Shown: in pieces, positions 6,473 through 12,656 of the stretch
Layout of the letters: each line of letters opens with the position of its first letter
Position numbering within the stretch: position 1 is the stretch's first letter
Origin: Candidatus Omnitrophota bacterium
GTDB lineage: Bacteria > Omnitrophota > Gorgyraeia > Velamenicoccales > JABMQK01
Assembly (NCBI GenBank): GCA_028712915.1
Contig: JAQTPJ010000006.1
Location: forward strand, 1-15,154
Reading direction: 5' to 3'
DNA: 15,154 nucleotides
Position numbers and translations under genes: made by a program
The notes under the pieces: model-generated
Databases searched by the model: none
Told to the model about the DNA's origin: nothing
What the model saw: the letters and a program-made list of their open reading frames with translations, nothing else

Positions 6473-8032
6473 ATGAATAAAAATAAAAGGGATAATTGGG
6501 GTTCGCGGTTAGGGATGATTATGGCTGTTGCTGGTTCTGCTGTAGGCTTGGGTAATTTTTTGCGTTTCCCGGGCCAGGTTGCCCAGAACGGCGGCGGCGC
6601 ATTTATGATTCCTTATTTTGTCTCTTTATTATTTTTGGGCATCCCTTTGATGTGGATTGAATGGACCTTGGGCCGCTACGGCGGCGGTTTTGAGCACGGC
6701 ACAGCTCCCGGAATTTTCCATAGCGTTTGGCAGAAAAACCGTTTCATCAAATATTTCGGAGTGATAGGTATTTTTGGCCCGCTGGTTATTTTTATTTACT
6801 ATACCTATATAGAATCCTGGGCGCTGGGGTATAGTTTTCTTTCTATGATAGGCAAGTGCAGCCAGGCTGTTGACCAAGAACAGATGAAGGCGTTATTGGT
6901 TGATTATCAGGGATTGAACAACAATGGTTTATTTAACGGCTCGGCATTGAGCATTTTGTTTTTTGTGGTTACTTTTGCTTTAAATATATTTGTAATTTCC
7001 CACGGCATAAAAGGCGGGATTGAAAGGCTTTGTAAGATAGCTATGCCAATACCTTTTGTGTGCGGGGTAATTATGTTAATCAGGGTTTTGACGCTGGGTG
7101 CACCTGATTCTTCCAGGCCGAGTTGGAATGTTTTTAACGGGCTGGGCTATATGTGGAATCCTGATTTTTCCGCGCTTAAAAATCCTAAGGTCTGGTTGGC
7201 AGCGGCCGGGCAGATATTTTTTACATTGAGCGTGGGCATAGGCGTAATTTTGACATACGCCAGCTATTTATCAAAAGGCGATGATGTGGTGCTTTCGGGT
7301 TTATCCGCTGTAAGCACTAACGAGTTTGCCGAGGTTATACTTGGCGGAAGCATTATTATCCCGGCTGCCTTTGTATTCTTTGGCCCGACGGATATAGCCA
7401 ATATAGCGCAAGGCGGTTTATTTAACCTGGGGTTCGTGACAATGCCCTTGGTGTTGAACCATATACCTTTTAGCGAAGCGTTTGGTTTTATGTGGTTCTT
7501 TTTATTGTTTTTGGCTGGAGTTACTTCATCCGTATCCTTGGCGCAGCCGGCGATCGCGTTCCTGGAGGATGAATTTGATATTTCGCGGAAAAAGGCAGTA
7601 AAAATATTCGCGTTTGTGACATTCTTCTTATGCATCCCCGGAGTGCTATTTTTAAGCAAAGGGGTTGTGGATGAGTTGGATTTCTGGGGCGGGACATTCT
7701 GCCTGGTTTTATTCGCTACGGTAGAGGCGATTTTATTCGGCTGGGTATTCGGTATAGATAAAGCGTGGGAAGAAATTCATCATGGCGCTGATTTACGCAT
7801 ACCCAGGATTTATAAATTTATCATAAAATACGTAACGCCTACATTTTTGCTTACGATTTTATGCTGGTGGTTTTTCAAAGAGTGGCTGCCTCTTATTCTA
7901 ATGAAAGGCGTGGCCGCTGAAAACCGTATATACATATTAATCACAAGAATTATTCTGCTTGTTTTATTCCTATCCATTGCTATATTAGTAAGGGTGGCCT
8001 GGAAGAAGAAGGCTGCCGTAAAAAGAGGTTAA
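6473..8032 (+). CDS. Sodium-coupled amino acid symporter, NSS (SNF) family, LeuT-like
   Basis: The 519-residue protein of about 12 membrane helices should import a neutral amino acid with sodium across the inner membrane. It aligns well, from memory, with Aquifex LeuT over nearly its whole length, including GSAVGLGNFLRFP at 21-33. Equivalents of the LeuT sodium ligands are present: Gly21, Ala23, Val24, Asn28, Thr251, Asn283, Ala348, Thr351 and Ser352. So are the outer gate pair Arg31 and Asp403 and the substrate tyrosine Tyr110. Pocket positions differ: LeuT Val104, Phe259 and Ile359 correspond here to Ile106, Ile256 and Leu356, so the preferred substrate may differ from leucine or alanine. 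The gene has its own promoter and a Shine-Dalgarno AGGA 6 nt before the ATG. A 34-residue membrane protein gene follows after 5 nt. Confidence 0.95.
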   Translation: MNKNKRDNWGSRLGMIMAVAGSAVGLGNFLRFPGQVAQNGGGAFMIPYFVSLLFLGIPLMWIEWTLGRYGGGFEHGTAPGIFHSVWQKNRFIKYFGVIGIFGPLVIFIYYTYIESWALGYSFLSMIGKCSQAVDQEQMKALLVDYQGLNNNGLFNGSALSILFFVVTFALNIFVISHGIKGGIERLCKIAMPIPFVCGVIMLIRVLTLGAPDSSRPSWNVFNGLGYMWNPDFSALKNPKVWLAAAGQIFFTLSVGIGVILTYASYLSKGDDVVLSGLSAVSTNEFAEVILGGSIIIPAAFVFFGPTDIANIAQGGLFNLGFVTMPLVLNHIPFSEAFGFMWFFLLFLAGVTSSVSLAQPAIAFLEDEFDISRKKAVKIFAFVTFFLCIPGVLFLSKGVVDELDFWGGTFCLVLFATVEAILFGWVFGIDKAWEEIHHGADLRIPRIYKFIIKYVTPTFLLTILCWWFFKEWLPLILMKGVAAENRIYILITRIILLVLFLSIAILVRVAWKKKAAVKRG

Positions 8033-8037
8033 ATAAA

Positions 8038-8142
8038 GTGAATATTTATGGTATCATTTTATTTGCTTTATCGTGGATAAGCATATTGGCGCTCACAGTT
8101 TTTTGTTTTATAAAAGTATTTTCTGGAAAGGAACTTAAATGA
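8038..8142 (+). CDS. 34-residue single-TM protein, probable NSS transporter small subunit
   Basis: A GTG-initiated ORF 5 nt after the transporter stop encodes one hydrophobic helix (about 4-26, including IILFALSWISILALTVF) with a short charged tail ending KELK. GAGG (8025-8028) lies 9 nt upstream of the GTG. The stop overlaps the next ATG (ATGA, 8139-8142). Size, single helix and position match the small partner proteins of NSS transporters, such as MetS beside MetP of Corynebacterium glutamicum and the 'methionine/alanine import small subunit' family. Membership is inferred from context and general look. The alternative is a chance ORF that only holds the next gene's Shine-Dalgarno sequence, but the good initiation site, the clean TM helix and the overlap argue against that. 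Confidence 0.75.
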   Translation: MNIYGIILFALSWISILALTVFCFIKVFSGKELK

Positions 8143-8522
8143 AGACAAAACCTGTTTTTATCGCGTTGTTAATAAGTTTTTGTTTGTTTTATTCAGGTTG
8201 TTTCTACCTATTCATAGGGGCTGTTGGTGCTGTGGGCGGATACGCGGTCAGCGACGACGCTATTCAGGGAGACACTGATAGAGGCATTGATAAGGTATGG
8301 TCTTCAGCTTTAAGGGTCACTAATATTATGGGGGCAGTAGACACTGAAGACCGGCAAAAAGGCACAATTGAAGCAACAGTAGATGTTTCCAAGGTGAAGG
8401 TCAGTATAGAGCAGCTTACCCCTAAGACTGTGCGTATGCGCGTTTCCGCAAGAAGGCATCTTTTGCCTAACAGAAAACTGGCCCAGAAGATATATCTAAA
8501 AATAATAGAGAACGCCAAGTAG
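8139..8522 (+). CDS. Small lipoprotein, DUF3568-like
   Basis: The 127-residue protein has a hydrophobic signal segment (about 5-20) ending in YSGC, with Cys21 as the likely lipidated residue, so it should be anchored in the inner or outer membrane. After it comes a Gly/Ala-rich stretch (GAVGAVGGYAV). A soluble domain follows, with DKVWSSALRVTNIMGAV at 56-72 and a late RMRVSAR strand. This resembles DUF3568-type proteins, which have no known function. AAGGAA (8128-8133) lies 5 nt before the ATG. The gene overlaps the small membrane ORF and so probably belongs to the transporter transcript. Whether it works with the transporter is unknown. Confidence 0.8.
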   Translation: MKTKPVFIALLISFCLFYSGCFYLFIGAVGAVGGYAVSDDAIQGDTDRGIDKVWSSALRVTNIMGAVDTEDRQKGTIEATVDVSKVKVSIEQLTPKTVRMRVSARRHLLPNRKLAQKIYLKIIENAK

Positions 8523-8545
8523 ATAGGTTTTACCCCGAGTTTTCA

Positions 8546-8573
8546 TTGACACGGGAGATTTTTCTGATAAAAT
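8546..8573 (+). promoter_or_regulatory. Promoter of tRNA-Phe (and probably trpBA)
   Basis: A perfect TTGACA (8546-8551) and TAAAAT (8568-8573, one mismatch to consensus) are separated by 16 bp. Transcription would start near 8580, giving a 5' leader of about 17 nt before the mature tRNA, which is typical for a bacterial tRNA promoter. No other promoter fits in the 22 nt between the tRNA and trpB, so trpB likely uses this one. Confidence 0.75.
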
Positions 8574-8596
8574 TGAATTCCATTAGATTATTGTAT

Positions 8597-8669
8597 GCCG
8601 AGGTAGCTCAGTCGGTAGAGCGCAGGACTGAAAATCCTGGCGTCGACGGTTCGATTCCGCCCCTCGGCA
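8597..8669 (+). tRNA. tRNA-Phe (GAA anticodon)
   Basis: All four stems fold. The acceptor GCCGAGG (8597-8603) pairs with CCTCGGC (8662-8668), with A8669 as discriminator. The D stem is GCTC/GAGC. The anticodon stem is CAGGA/TCCTG, and its loop CTGAAAA puts GAA at 8630-8632. The T arm is GACGG-TTCGATT-CCGCC. One oddity is an A-C mismatch in the T stem (8646 with 8660), where G-C is usual. The 3' CCA is not encoded and must be added by a CCA-adding enzyme. Confidence 0.97.
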
Positions 8670-8691
8670 TTTTATTTACCTTATAGAAATC

Positions 8692-9882
8692 ATGAAGATA
8701 TTACCGGACAAAAAAGGACATTTTGGAATCTTTGGCGGAAAGTTTGTTCCTGAGACGCTGATGCCTGCGTTGAAAGAGCTGGAAGCAGAATACAGGTCCA
8801 GCCAGAAGGATAAATCTTTCCGTAAAGAACTGGATTATCTCTTAAGCCAATATGCGGGAAGGCCTACGCCGTTATATTTTGCTAAGAATTTGAGCAAATA
8901 TTTAGGCGGATTCAAGGTTTATCTCAAAAGAGAAGACCTGCTTCACACAGGAGCCCATAAAATCAACAATACCTTGGGCCAGGCGCTTCTTGCCCGGCGT
9001 ATGGGAAAGAAACGCATAATCGCTGAGACAGGCGCAGGCCAGCACGGCGTTGCCACGGCTACGGTCGCGGCATTATTCGGCCTTGAATGTGTTATCTATA
9101 TGGGTGAGGAAGATATTGAACGCCAGAGCCTGAATGTTTTTAGGATGAAATTATTGGGCGCAAAGGTAGTTCCTGTTAAAAGCGGCTCCAAGACATTGAA
9201 AGACGCAATGACCGAGGCATTGAGGGATTGGGTGACTAATGTAGGCACTACACATTATATTATAGGTTCTGTTGCCGGGCCTCATCCGTATCCGATGCTG
9301 GTAAGGGATTTTCAGTCTGTCATCGGCAAAGAGGCGAGAAAACAAATTCTCGCTTCAGAGAATAGATTGCCGGATTATTTATTGGCTTGTGTGGGAGGCG
9401 GCAGCAACGCGATGGGGTTATTTTATCCGTTTTTCAAGGATAAGAAAGTCAAGATGATAGGGATAGAGGCTGCAGGCCTGGGTTTAAATTCAGGCAAAAC
9501 AGCTGCCAGCCTTTTAAAAGGAAAGATCGGCGTCTTGCATGGCTCAAAGAGTAAGGTTTTACAGGATAAATACGGGCAGATAGAGATTGCTCATTCAATC
9601 GCGGCAGGGTTGGATTATCCCGGAGTCGGTCCGGAGCACAGTTATTATCAGATGGTTAAAAGGGCTGAGTATGCAGCCGTGACTGATAAAGAAGCGCTGG
9701 CTGGTTTTGAGTTGCTTTCTGAAACAGAGGGAATAATCCCGGCGTTAGAGCCCGCGCATGCCATAGCGTATCTTTCCAAAGCAAAAAACCGCTTTAAGAA
9801 AAATTCGATTATAATATTGTGCCTTTCCGGAAGAGGCGATAAAGACGTAACTTTGGTTTCTCCTTTATTGGCAAAGAAATGA
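8692..9882 (+). CDS. trpB: Tryptophan synthase beta chain
   Basis: TrpB joins indole, channelled from the alpha subunit, with L-serine to make L-tryptophan using PLP in the cytoplasmic alpha2-beta2 complex. At 396 residues it has the usual length of the main bacterial type (TrpB1). The PLP lysine is Lys90 in HTGAHKINN. The catalytic Glu is Glu112 in AETGAGQHG, and the phosphate-binding loop GGGSNA lies at 235-240. CLSGRGDKD near the end is also typical. The ATG at 8692 gives the standard N-terminus ([19 protein letters not shown]). No Shine-Dalgarno sequence precedes it, and the ATG lies 22 nt after tRNA-Phe, so the mRNA 5' end may be made by tRNA 3' processing. The stop overlaps trpA by ATGA. 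Confidence 0.98.
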   Translation: MKILPDKKGHFGIFGGKFVPETLMPALKELEAEYRSSQKDKSFRKELDYLLSQYAGRPTPLYFAKNLSKYLGGFKVYLKREDLLHTGAHKINNTLGQALLARRMGKKRIIAETGAGQHGVATATVAALFGLECVIYMGEEDIERQSLNVFRMKLLGAKVVPVKSGSKTLKDAMTEALRDWVTNVGTTHYIIGSVAGPHPYPMLVRDFQSVIGKEARKQILASENRLPDYLLACVGGGSNAMGLFYPFFKDKKVKMIGIEAAGLGLNSGKTAASLLKGKIGVLHGSKSKVLQDKYGQIEIAHSIAAGLDYPGVGPEHSYYQMVKRAEYAAVTDKEALAGFELLSETEGIIPALEPAHAIAYLSKAKNRFKKNSIIILCLSGRGDKDVTLVSPLLAKK

Positions 9883-10667
9883 ACCGCATTAGCAGGAAAT
9901 TCCTCGAATTAAAATCAAAGAGAAGAAAGGCTTTTATAGCCTATCTTACAGTGGGCTACCCTGATATTTCTACGACCGAGAAGCTGGTATTGGAATTGAG
10001 CAGACTGGGAGTGGACATGTTTGAATTGGGTGTTCCTTTTTCCGACCCTCTTGCCGACGGGCCGATTATCCAGGAGGCCAGCGCGTTTGCCTTGAAGAAT
10101 AAAGTCAACCTGGATAAAGTTTTTTCCCTGGCAAAGAGGTTGAGAAATAAGATAGATAAGCCGCTTCTCACTATGGGTTATTATAACCCTATTTTCAATT
10201 ACGGCCTTGAGCGTTTCGCGAAAAATGCCAAGTCATCAGGTTTGGATGGCATAGTGGTGCCGGATTTGTCGCTTGAAGAAGATAAGGATTTGCGGAAAAG
10301 CCTGTCTAAATACGGGATTTACCTGATTAGTTTTCTTGCGCCCACCACAGATGTATCCAGGATTAAACATATAGCGAGAAACGCAAAGGGTTTTATTTAC
10401 TATGTATCGGTCACAGGCGTGACCGGCGCGAGGAATAAATTGGCAAAGGGTATTTTTAACAGGATCAGTTACCTTAAAAAATCGGTCAAGGTTCCTATCT
10501 GCGTAGGCTTTGGCATATCCACGAGAAAACAATTCAAGACAATCACTTCGTTAAGCGACGGCGCAATCATCGGCAGCGCCATTATTAATAAAATTAAGGA
10601 AAATATAGGCAGAAAAGACCTGGTCAATAGAGTAAGCCGTTTCGTAAAAGGCATCATTCCTTCCTGA
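9879..10667 (+). CDS. trpA: Tryptophan synthase alpha chain
   Basis: TrpA cleaves indole-3-glycerol phosphate to indole and glyceraldehyde 3-phosphate and passes indole to TrpB. The 262-residue protein is a TIM barrel with the family signature [15 protein letters not shown]. The catalytic residues fall at Glu49 and Asp60, the same numbers as in E. coli. Other landmarks are the [10 protein letters not shown] loop near 177-186 and the phosphate-binding CVGFGIS and IIGSAI segments. It overlaps trpB by 4 bases and the M16 peptidase gene by 1 base. No other tryptophan genes (trpE, D, C, F) are in the window; they may be elsewhere, or the pair could use imported indole. Confidence 0.98.
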   Translation: MNRISRKFLELKSKRRKAFIAYLTVGYPDISTTEKLVLELSRLGVDMFELGVPFSDPLADGPIIQEASAFALKNKVNLDKVFSLAKRLRNKIDKPLLTMGYYNPIFNYGLERFAKNAKSSGLDGIVVPDLSLEEDKDLRKSLSKYGIYLISFLAPTTDVSRIKHIARNAKGFIYYVSVTGVTGARNKLAKGIFNRISYLKKSVKVPICVGFGISTRKQFKTITSLSDGAIIGSAIINKIKENIGRKDLVNRVSRFVKGIIPS

Positions 10668-11947
10668 TGTACAATAAGACAATACTCGAAAATAACCTGG
10701 CAGTCATCACTCATAATATGAGCGGCGCATATAGCGCCTCCATAGGCGTTTGGCTTAAGGTCGGCTCAAGGTATGAGGACGATTCTTGTGCCGGGATAAG
10801 CCATTTCCTGGAACACGTCGTATTCAAAGGTTCCCGCAAGTATGACAAGGATGAAATCAAGCGCCAGATAGAAGGCAGGGGAGGTATGCTTAATGGCTTT
10901 ACCTCGGAAGAGCTGACTTGTTATCTTGCCAAGGTGCCCCACAAGGCAGCAGGTCCTGTTTTTGATATACTTCTGGATATGGCATTAAATCCTAGCCTTG
11001 ATAAAGAAGATATCCATAAGGAAAGAACGGTTATTATCGAAGAAATTAAGATGTATCATGATTTACCGCAACATATGGTTCATGATTTGCTGGATAAGAT
11101 TATGTGGCCTAAACATCCGCTGGGAAGGAATATAGCCGGGTCTATAGAATCAGTAGCCGCTATTAAGAGAGAAGATATAGCGGAATTCCAAAACAAATAC
11201 TACAGGCCGGAGAATATGGTTGTCGTATTCACGGGTAATGTAAAACATAAAGAGTGTTTAAGCCTTGTAAAAGGCAATTTATCTAAATTAAAGGCATCGC
11301 AGAGTAATTATTCTTTTAATAAGTTCAGTTCTAAGCAGGACAAGGCGCAGATAGAGGTTATGGAAAAGGAAATAGAGCAGACGAGATTGGCCATAGGTTT
11401 TCCTGCCTATAACAGGACGCATCCAAAGAGGTTTGTCCTTAGCCTGCTGTCTATAATATTGGGCGGGAATATGTCCAGCCGTTTATTCAATGAGGTGAGA
11501 GAAAAACACGGCCTCGCTTATGAGATATCCAGCCAGGCCAAATTCCTTATGGACACCGGAGCTTTTTATATTAACGCAGGGTTGGACAATGAAAAGATAG
11601 ATTTGGCATTAAACCTTATTTTAAAGGAGTTATCCAAATTAAAAGATAAGGCGGTGCCTGAACAGGAATTGTCCAGGGCAAAAGAATTTTCCTTAAGCCA
11701 CCTTGCTATGAGCCTGGAAGATACGCTGGACCATATGGTATTCCTGGGAGAGACGTTTTCTGCTACAGGTTCACTTATGAATTTTGACACAATTAAGAAA
11801 GAAGTCTTAAAGGTTAAACCTAAGGACCTAAAGGCTGTGGCTGAGGATATTTTCCGCAATATTAAGACAAATATCTCTTTGGTAGGGCCTTTAGGCAAAT
11901 TTAAAAAAGACGGCTGCTTATCGTGTGTTAATGAGTATCTGGCTTAA
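10667..11947 (+). CDS. Zinc metallopeptidase, M16 family (processing-peptidase-like)
   Basis: The 426-residue protein is a single M16B-type peptidase chain, like mitochondrial processing peptidase beta and bacterial PqqL/YmxG proteins. The inverted zinc motif HxxEH is His46-Phe-Leu-Glu49-His50, and the third zinc ligand is Glu125 or Glu126 in IIEEIKMYHD. All three zinc ligands and the catalytic Glu49 are present, so this half should be active. The C-terminal half has the usual GGNMSSRLFNEVREKHGLAY stretch for substrate binding. No signal peptide is seen, so it is probably cytoplasmic. Its ATG overlaps the trpA stop by one base (TGATG), indicating coupling. The substrate is unknown and a tie to tryptophan synthesis is not established. 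A non-zinc-binding partner, common in the family, is not in view. Confidence 0.93.
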   Translation: MYNKTILENNLAVITHNMSGAYSASIGVWLKVGSRYEDDSCAGISHFLEHVVFKGSRKYDKDEIKRQIEGRGGMLNGFTSEELTCYLAKVPHKAAGPVFDILLDMALNPSLDKEDIHKERTVIIEEIKMYHDLPQHMVHDLLDKIMWPKHPLGRNIAGSIESVAAIKREDIAEFQNKYYRPENMVVVFTGNVKHKECLSLVKGNLSKLKASQSNYSFNKFSSKQDKAQIEVMEKEIEQTRLAIGFPAYNRTHPKRFVLSLLSIILGGNMSSRLFNEVREKHGLAYEISSQAKFLMDTGAFYINAGLDNEKIDLALNLILKELSKLKDKAVPEQELSRAKEFSLSHLAMSLEDTLDHMVFLGETFSATGSLMNFDTIKKEVLKVKPKDLKAVAEDIFRNIKTNISLVGPLGKFKKDGCLSCVNEYLA

Positions 11948-11972
11948 TTTTTATAAAATGGAACCAAACTAT

Positions 11973-12001
11973 TTGACAATCCATAGGGGATGTGGTAAAA
12001 G
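11973..12001 (+). promoter_or_regulatory. Candidate promoter of the DUF5679-rsfS-argS-recJ operon
   Basis: A perfect TTGACA (11973-11978), a 17-bp spacer and TAAAAG (11996-12001) preceded by an extended -10 TG (11993-11994) form a likely sigma70 promoter. Transcription would begin near 12008, leaving about 40 nt of leader before the ATG at 12049. No stem-and-T-run terminator separates it from the M16 peptidase gene. Confidence 0.6.
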
Positions 12002-12048
12002 TATAGAAGGCATTTTTAAAAAATAGGCAGTTTTCTAAAGGAGGATGT

Positions 12049-12192
12049 ATGACAGAAGGTTATTGCGTTAAATGCAAGAGCAAGAAAACAATGAAGGATA
12101 CAAAAGAAGTAACCATGAAGAATGGCCGCAAGGCAATGAAGGGCAAATGCGGCGATTGCAATACCTCTATGTTTAGAATTTTAGGCAAGTAG
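12049..12192 (+). CDS. DUF5679-type 47-residue zinc-ribbon protein
   Basis: The small ORF encodes two knuckles, Cys6-x2-Cys9 and Cys34-x2-Cys37, around a lysine-rich loop. It has the layout 'YCVKCK...EVTMKNGRKAMKGKC...C..MFRILGK'. This matches the DUF5679 family, whose members resemble the zinc-ribbon repeats at the end of bacterial topoisomerase I; the function is unknown, and nucleic acid binding is a reasonable guess. AAAGGAGG (12037-12044) is a full Shine-Dalgarno sequence 4 nt before the ATG. A second ATG at 12045 is out of frame. The gene heads the transcript containing rsfS, argS and recJ. The lack of acidic residues beyond a few and the many lysines fit an RNA- or DNA-binding protein. 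Confidence 0.87.
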   Translation: MTEGYCVKCKSKKTMKDTKEVTMKNGRKAMKGKCGDCNTSMFRILGK

Positions 12193-12197
12193 TTTTT

Positions 12198-12238
12198 CCG
12201 CCGTCGCTTACGCTTTAGCGGAATCCCGCTAAAGGCGG
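12198..12238. repeat. Compound inverted repeat between the zinc-ribbon gene and rsfS
   Basis: An inner perfect hairpin pairs CTTTAGCGG (12213-12221) with CCGCTAAAG (12226-12234) around a 4-nt loop. An outer pair, CCGCC (12198-12202) with GGCGG (12234-12238), encloses it, competing for one base. A further dyad, ACGTA (12246-12250) with TACGT (12258-12262), follows. There is no T-run after any stem, so a standard terminator is unlikely. It looks like a dispersed REP-type intergenic element that could stall RNA decay or partly stop transcription before rsfS. The rest of the 116-nt gap holds only the rsfS ribosome binding site. Confidence 0.6.
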
Positions 12239-12295
12239 GAAATTCACGTAGACAATTTACGTTCATTAACATTCCGCGAATTGCTCGTTCCTTAA

Positions 12296-12311
12296 AGGAG
12301 GTTTTAAGATA
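12296..12311 (+). promoter_or_regulatory. Ribosome binding site and unusual ATA start of rsfS
   Basis: AGGAGG (12296-12301) is a perfect Shine-Dalgarno core. It lies 7 nt upstream of an ATA codon (12309-12311) in the rsfS frame. No ATG, GTG or TTG exists in that frame between the upstream TAA (12267-12269) and the TTG at 12381, which lies well inside the conserved domain. The site decides the start call for rsfS. Confidence 0.7.
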
Positions 12312-12656
12312 GACTCCAGAGAAAAGTTTCGTTTTGCTACTAAGTTAGCCAAAGATAAAAAAGCAGAAGATCTGGTTATTTTGGATATGCGCAAGATAGC
12401 CAACTTCTGCGAATATTTTATTATTTGCAGCGGTAGTTCTGAAAGACAGGTAGAAAGTATTGCCAGGGCTATAGAGGACGGATTCTTAGAGAAGAAGGTA
12501 AAGGCGCTTAATCCCAGCAGCAAAAATAACGGCCTATGGAGCCTCTTAGACTACGGTGACGTCATAATCCACATATTCTACAAAGAGACAAGACAATATT
12601 ATAATTTAGAGCGGCTATGGATAGATGCAAAAAGAATACGCATTCCCAAAGATTGA
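12309..12656 (+). CDS. rsfS: Ribosomal silencing factor RsfS (apparent ATA start)
   Basis: RsfS binds ribosomal protein uL14 on the large subunit and blocks joining with the small subunit, lowering translation when nutrients are short. The 115-residue protein covers the whole family. It opens with a helix, then KKAEDLVILDM (17-27), YFIICSGSSERQV (36-48), WSLLDYGDVIIHIF (77-90) and YYNLERLWIDA (97-107). The start is taken as ATA at 12309, 7 nt behind a perfect Shine-Dalgarno sequence. This puts 18 residues before AED, the same number as I recall for Bacillus YqeL. A TTG at 12381 would remove the first helix and half of the first strand. A base error changing ATG to ATA is the main alternative. 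The 3' end overlaps argS by 32 bases. Confidence 0.9.
   Translation: MDSREKFRFATKLAKDKKAEDLVILDMRKIANFCEYFIICSGSSERQVESIARAIEDGFLEKKVKALNPSSKNNGLWSLLDYGDVIIHIFYKETRQYYNLERLWIDAKRIRIPKD

Noticed and set aside
7264..7659. 131-codon antisense ORF inside the transporter gene
   Set aside because: It lies wholly opposite a clearly conserved gene and has no recognisable domain or ribosome binding site; other antisense ORFs in the window were dropped for the same reason.
8597..8669. tRNA-Phe as an integration (att) site
   Set aside because: No integrase, duplicated tRNA end or foreign-looking genes lie nearby; housekeeping genes follow.
8670..8691. Trp attenuator or T-box between tRNA-Phe and trpB
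   Set aside because: Twenty-two bases are too few for a leader peptide, T-box or terminator-antiterminator pair.
12381..12656. TTG at 12381 as the rsfS start
   Set aside because: It would remove the first helix and part of the first strand of a short conserved protein and has no Shine-Dalgarno sequence.
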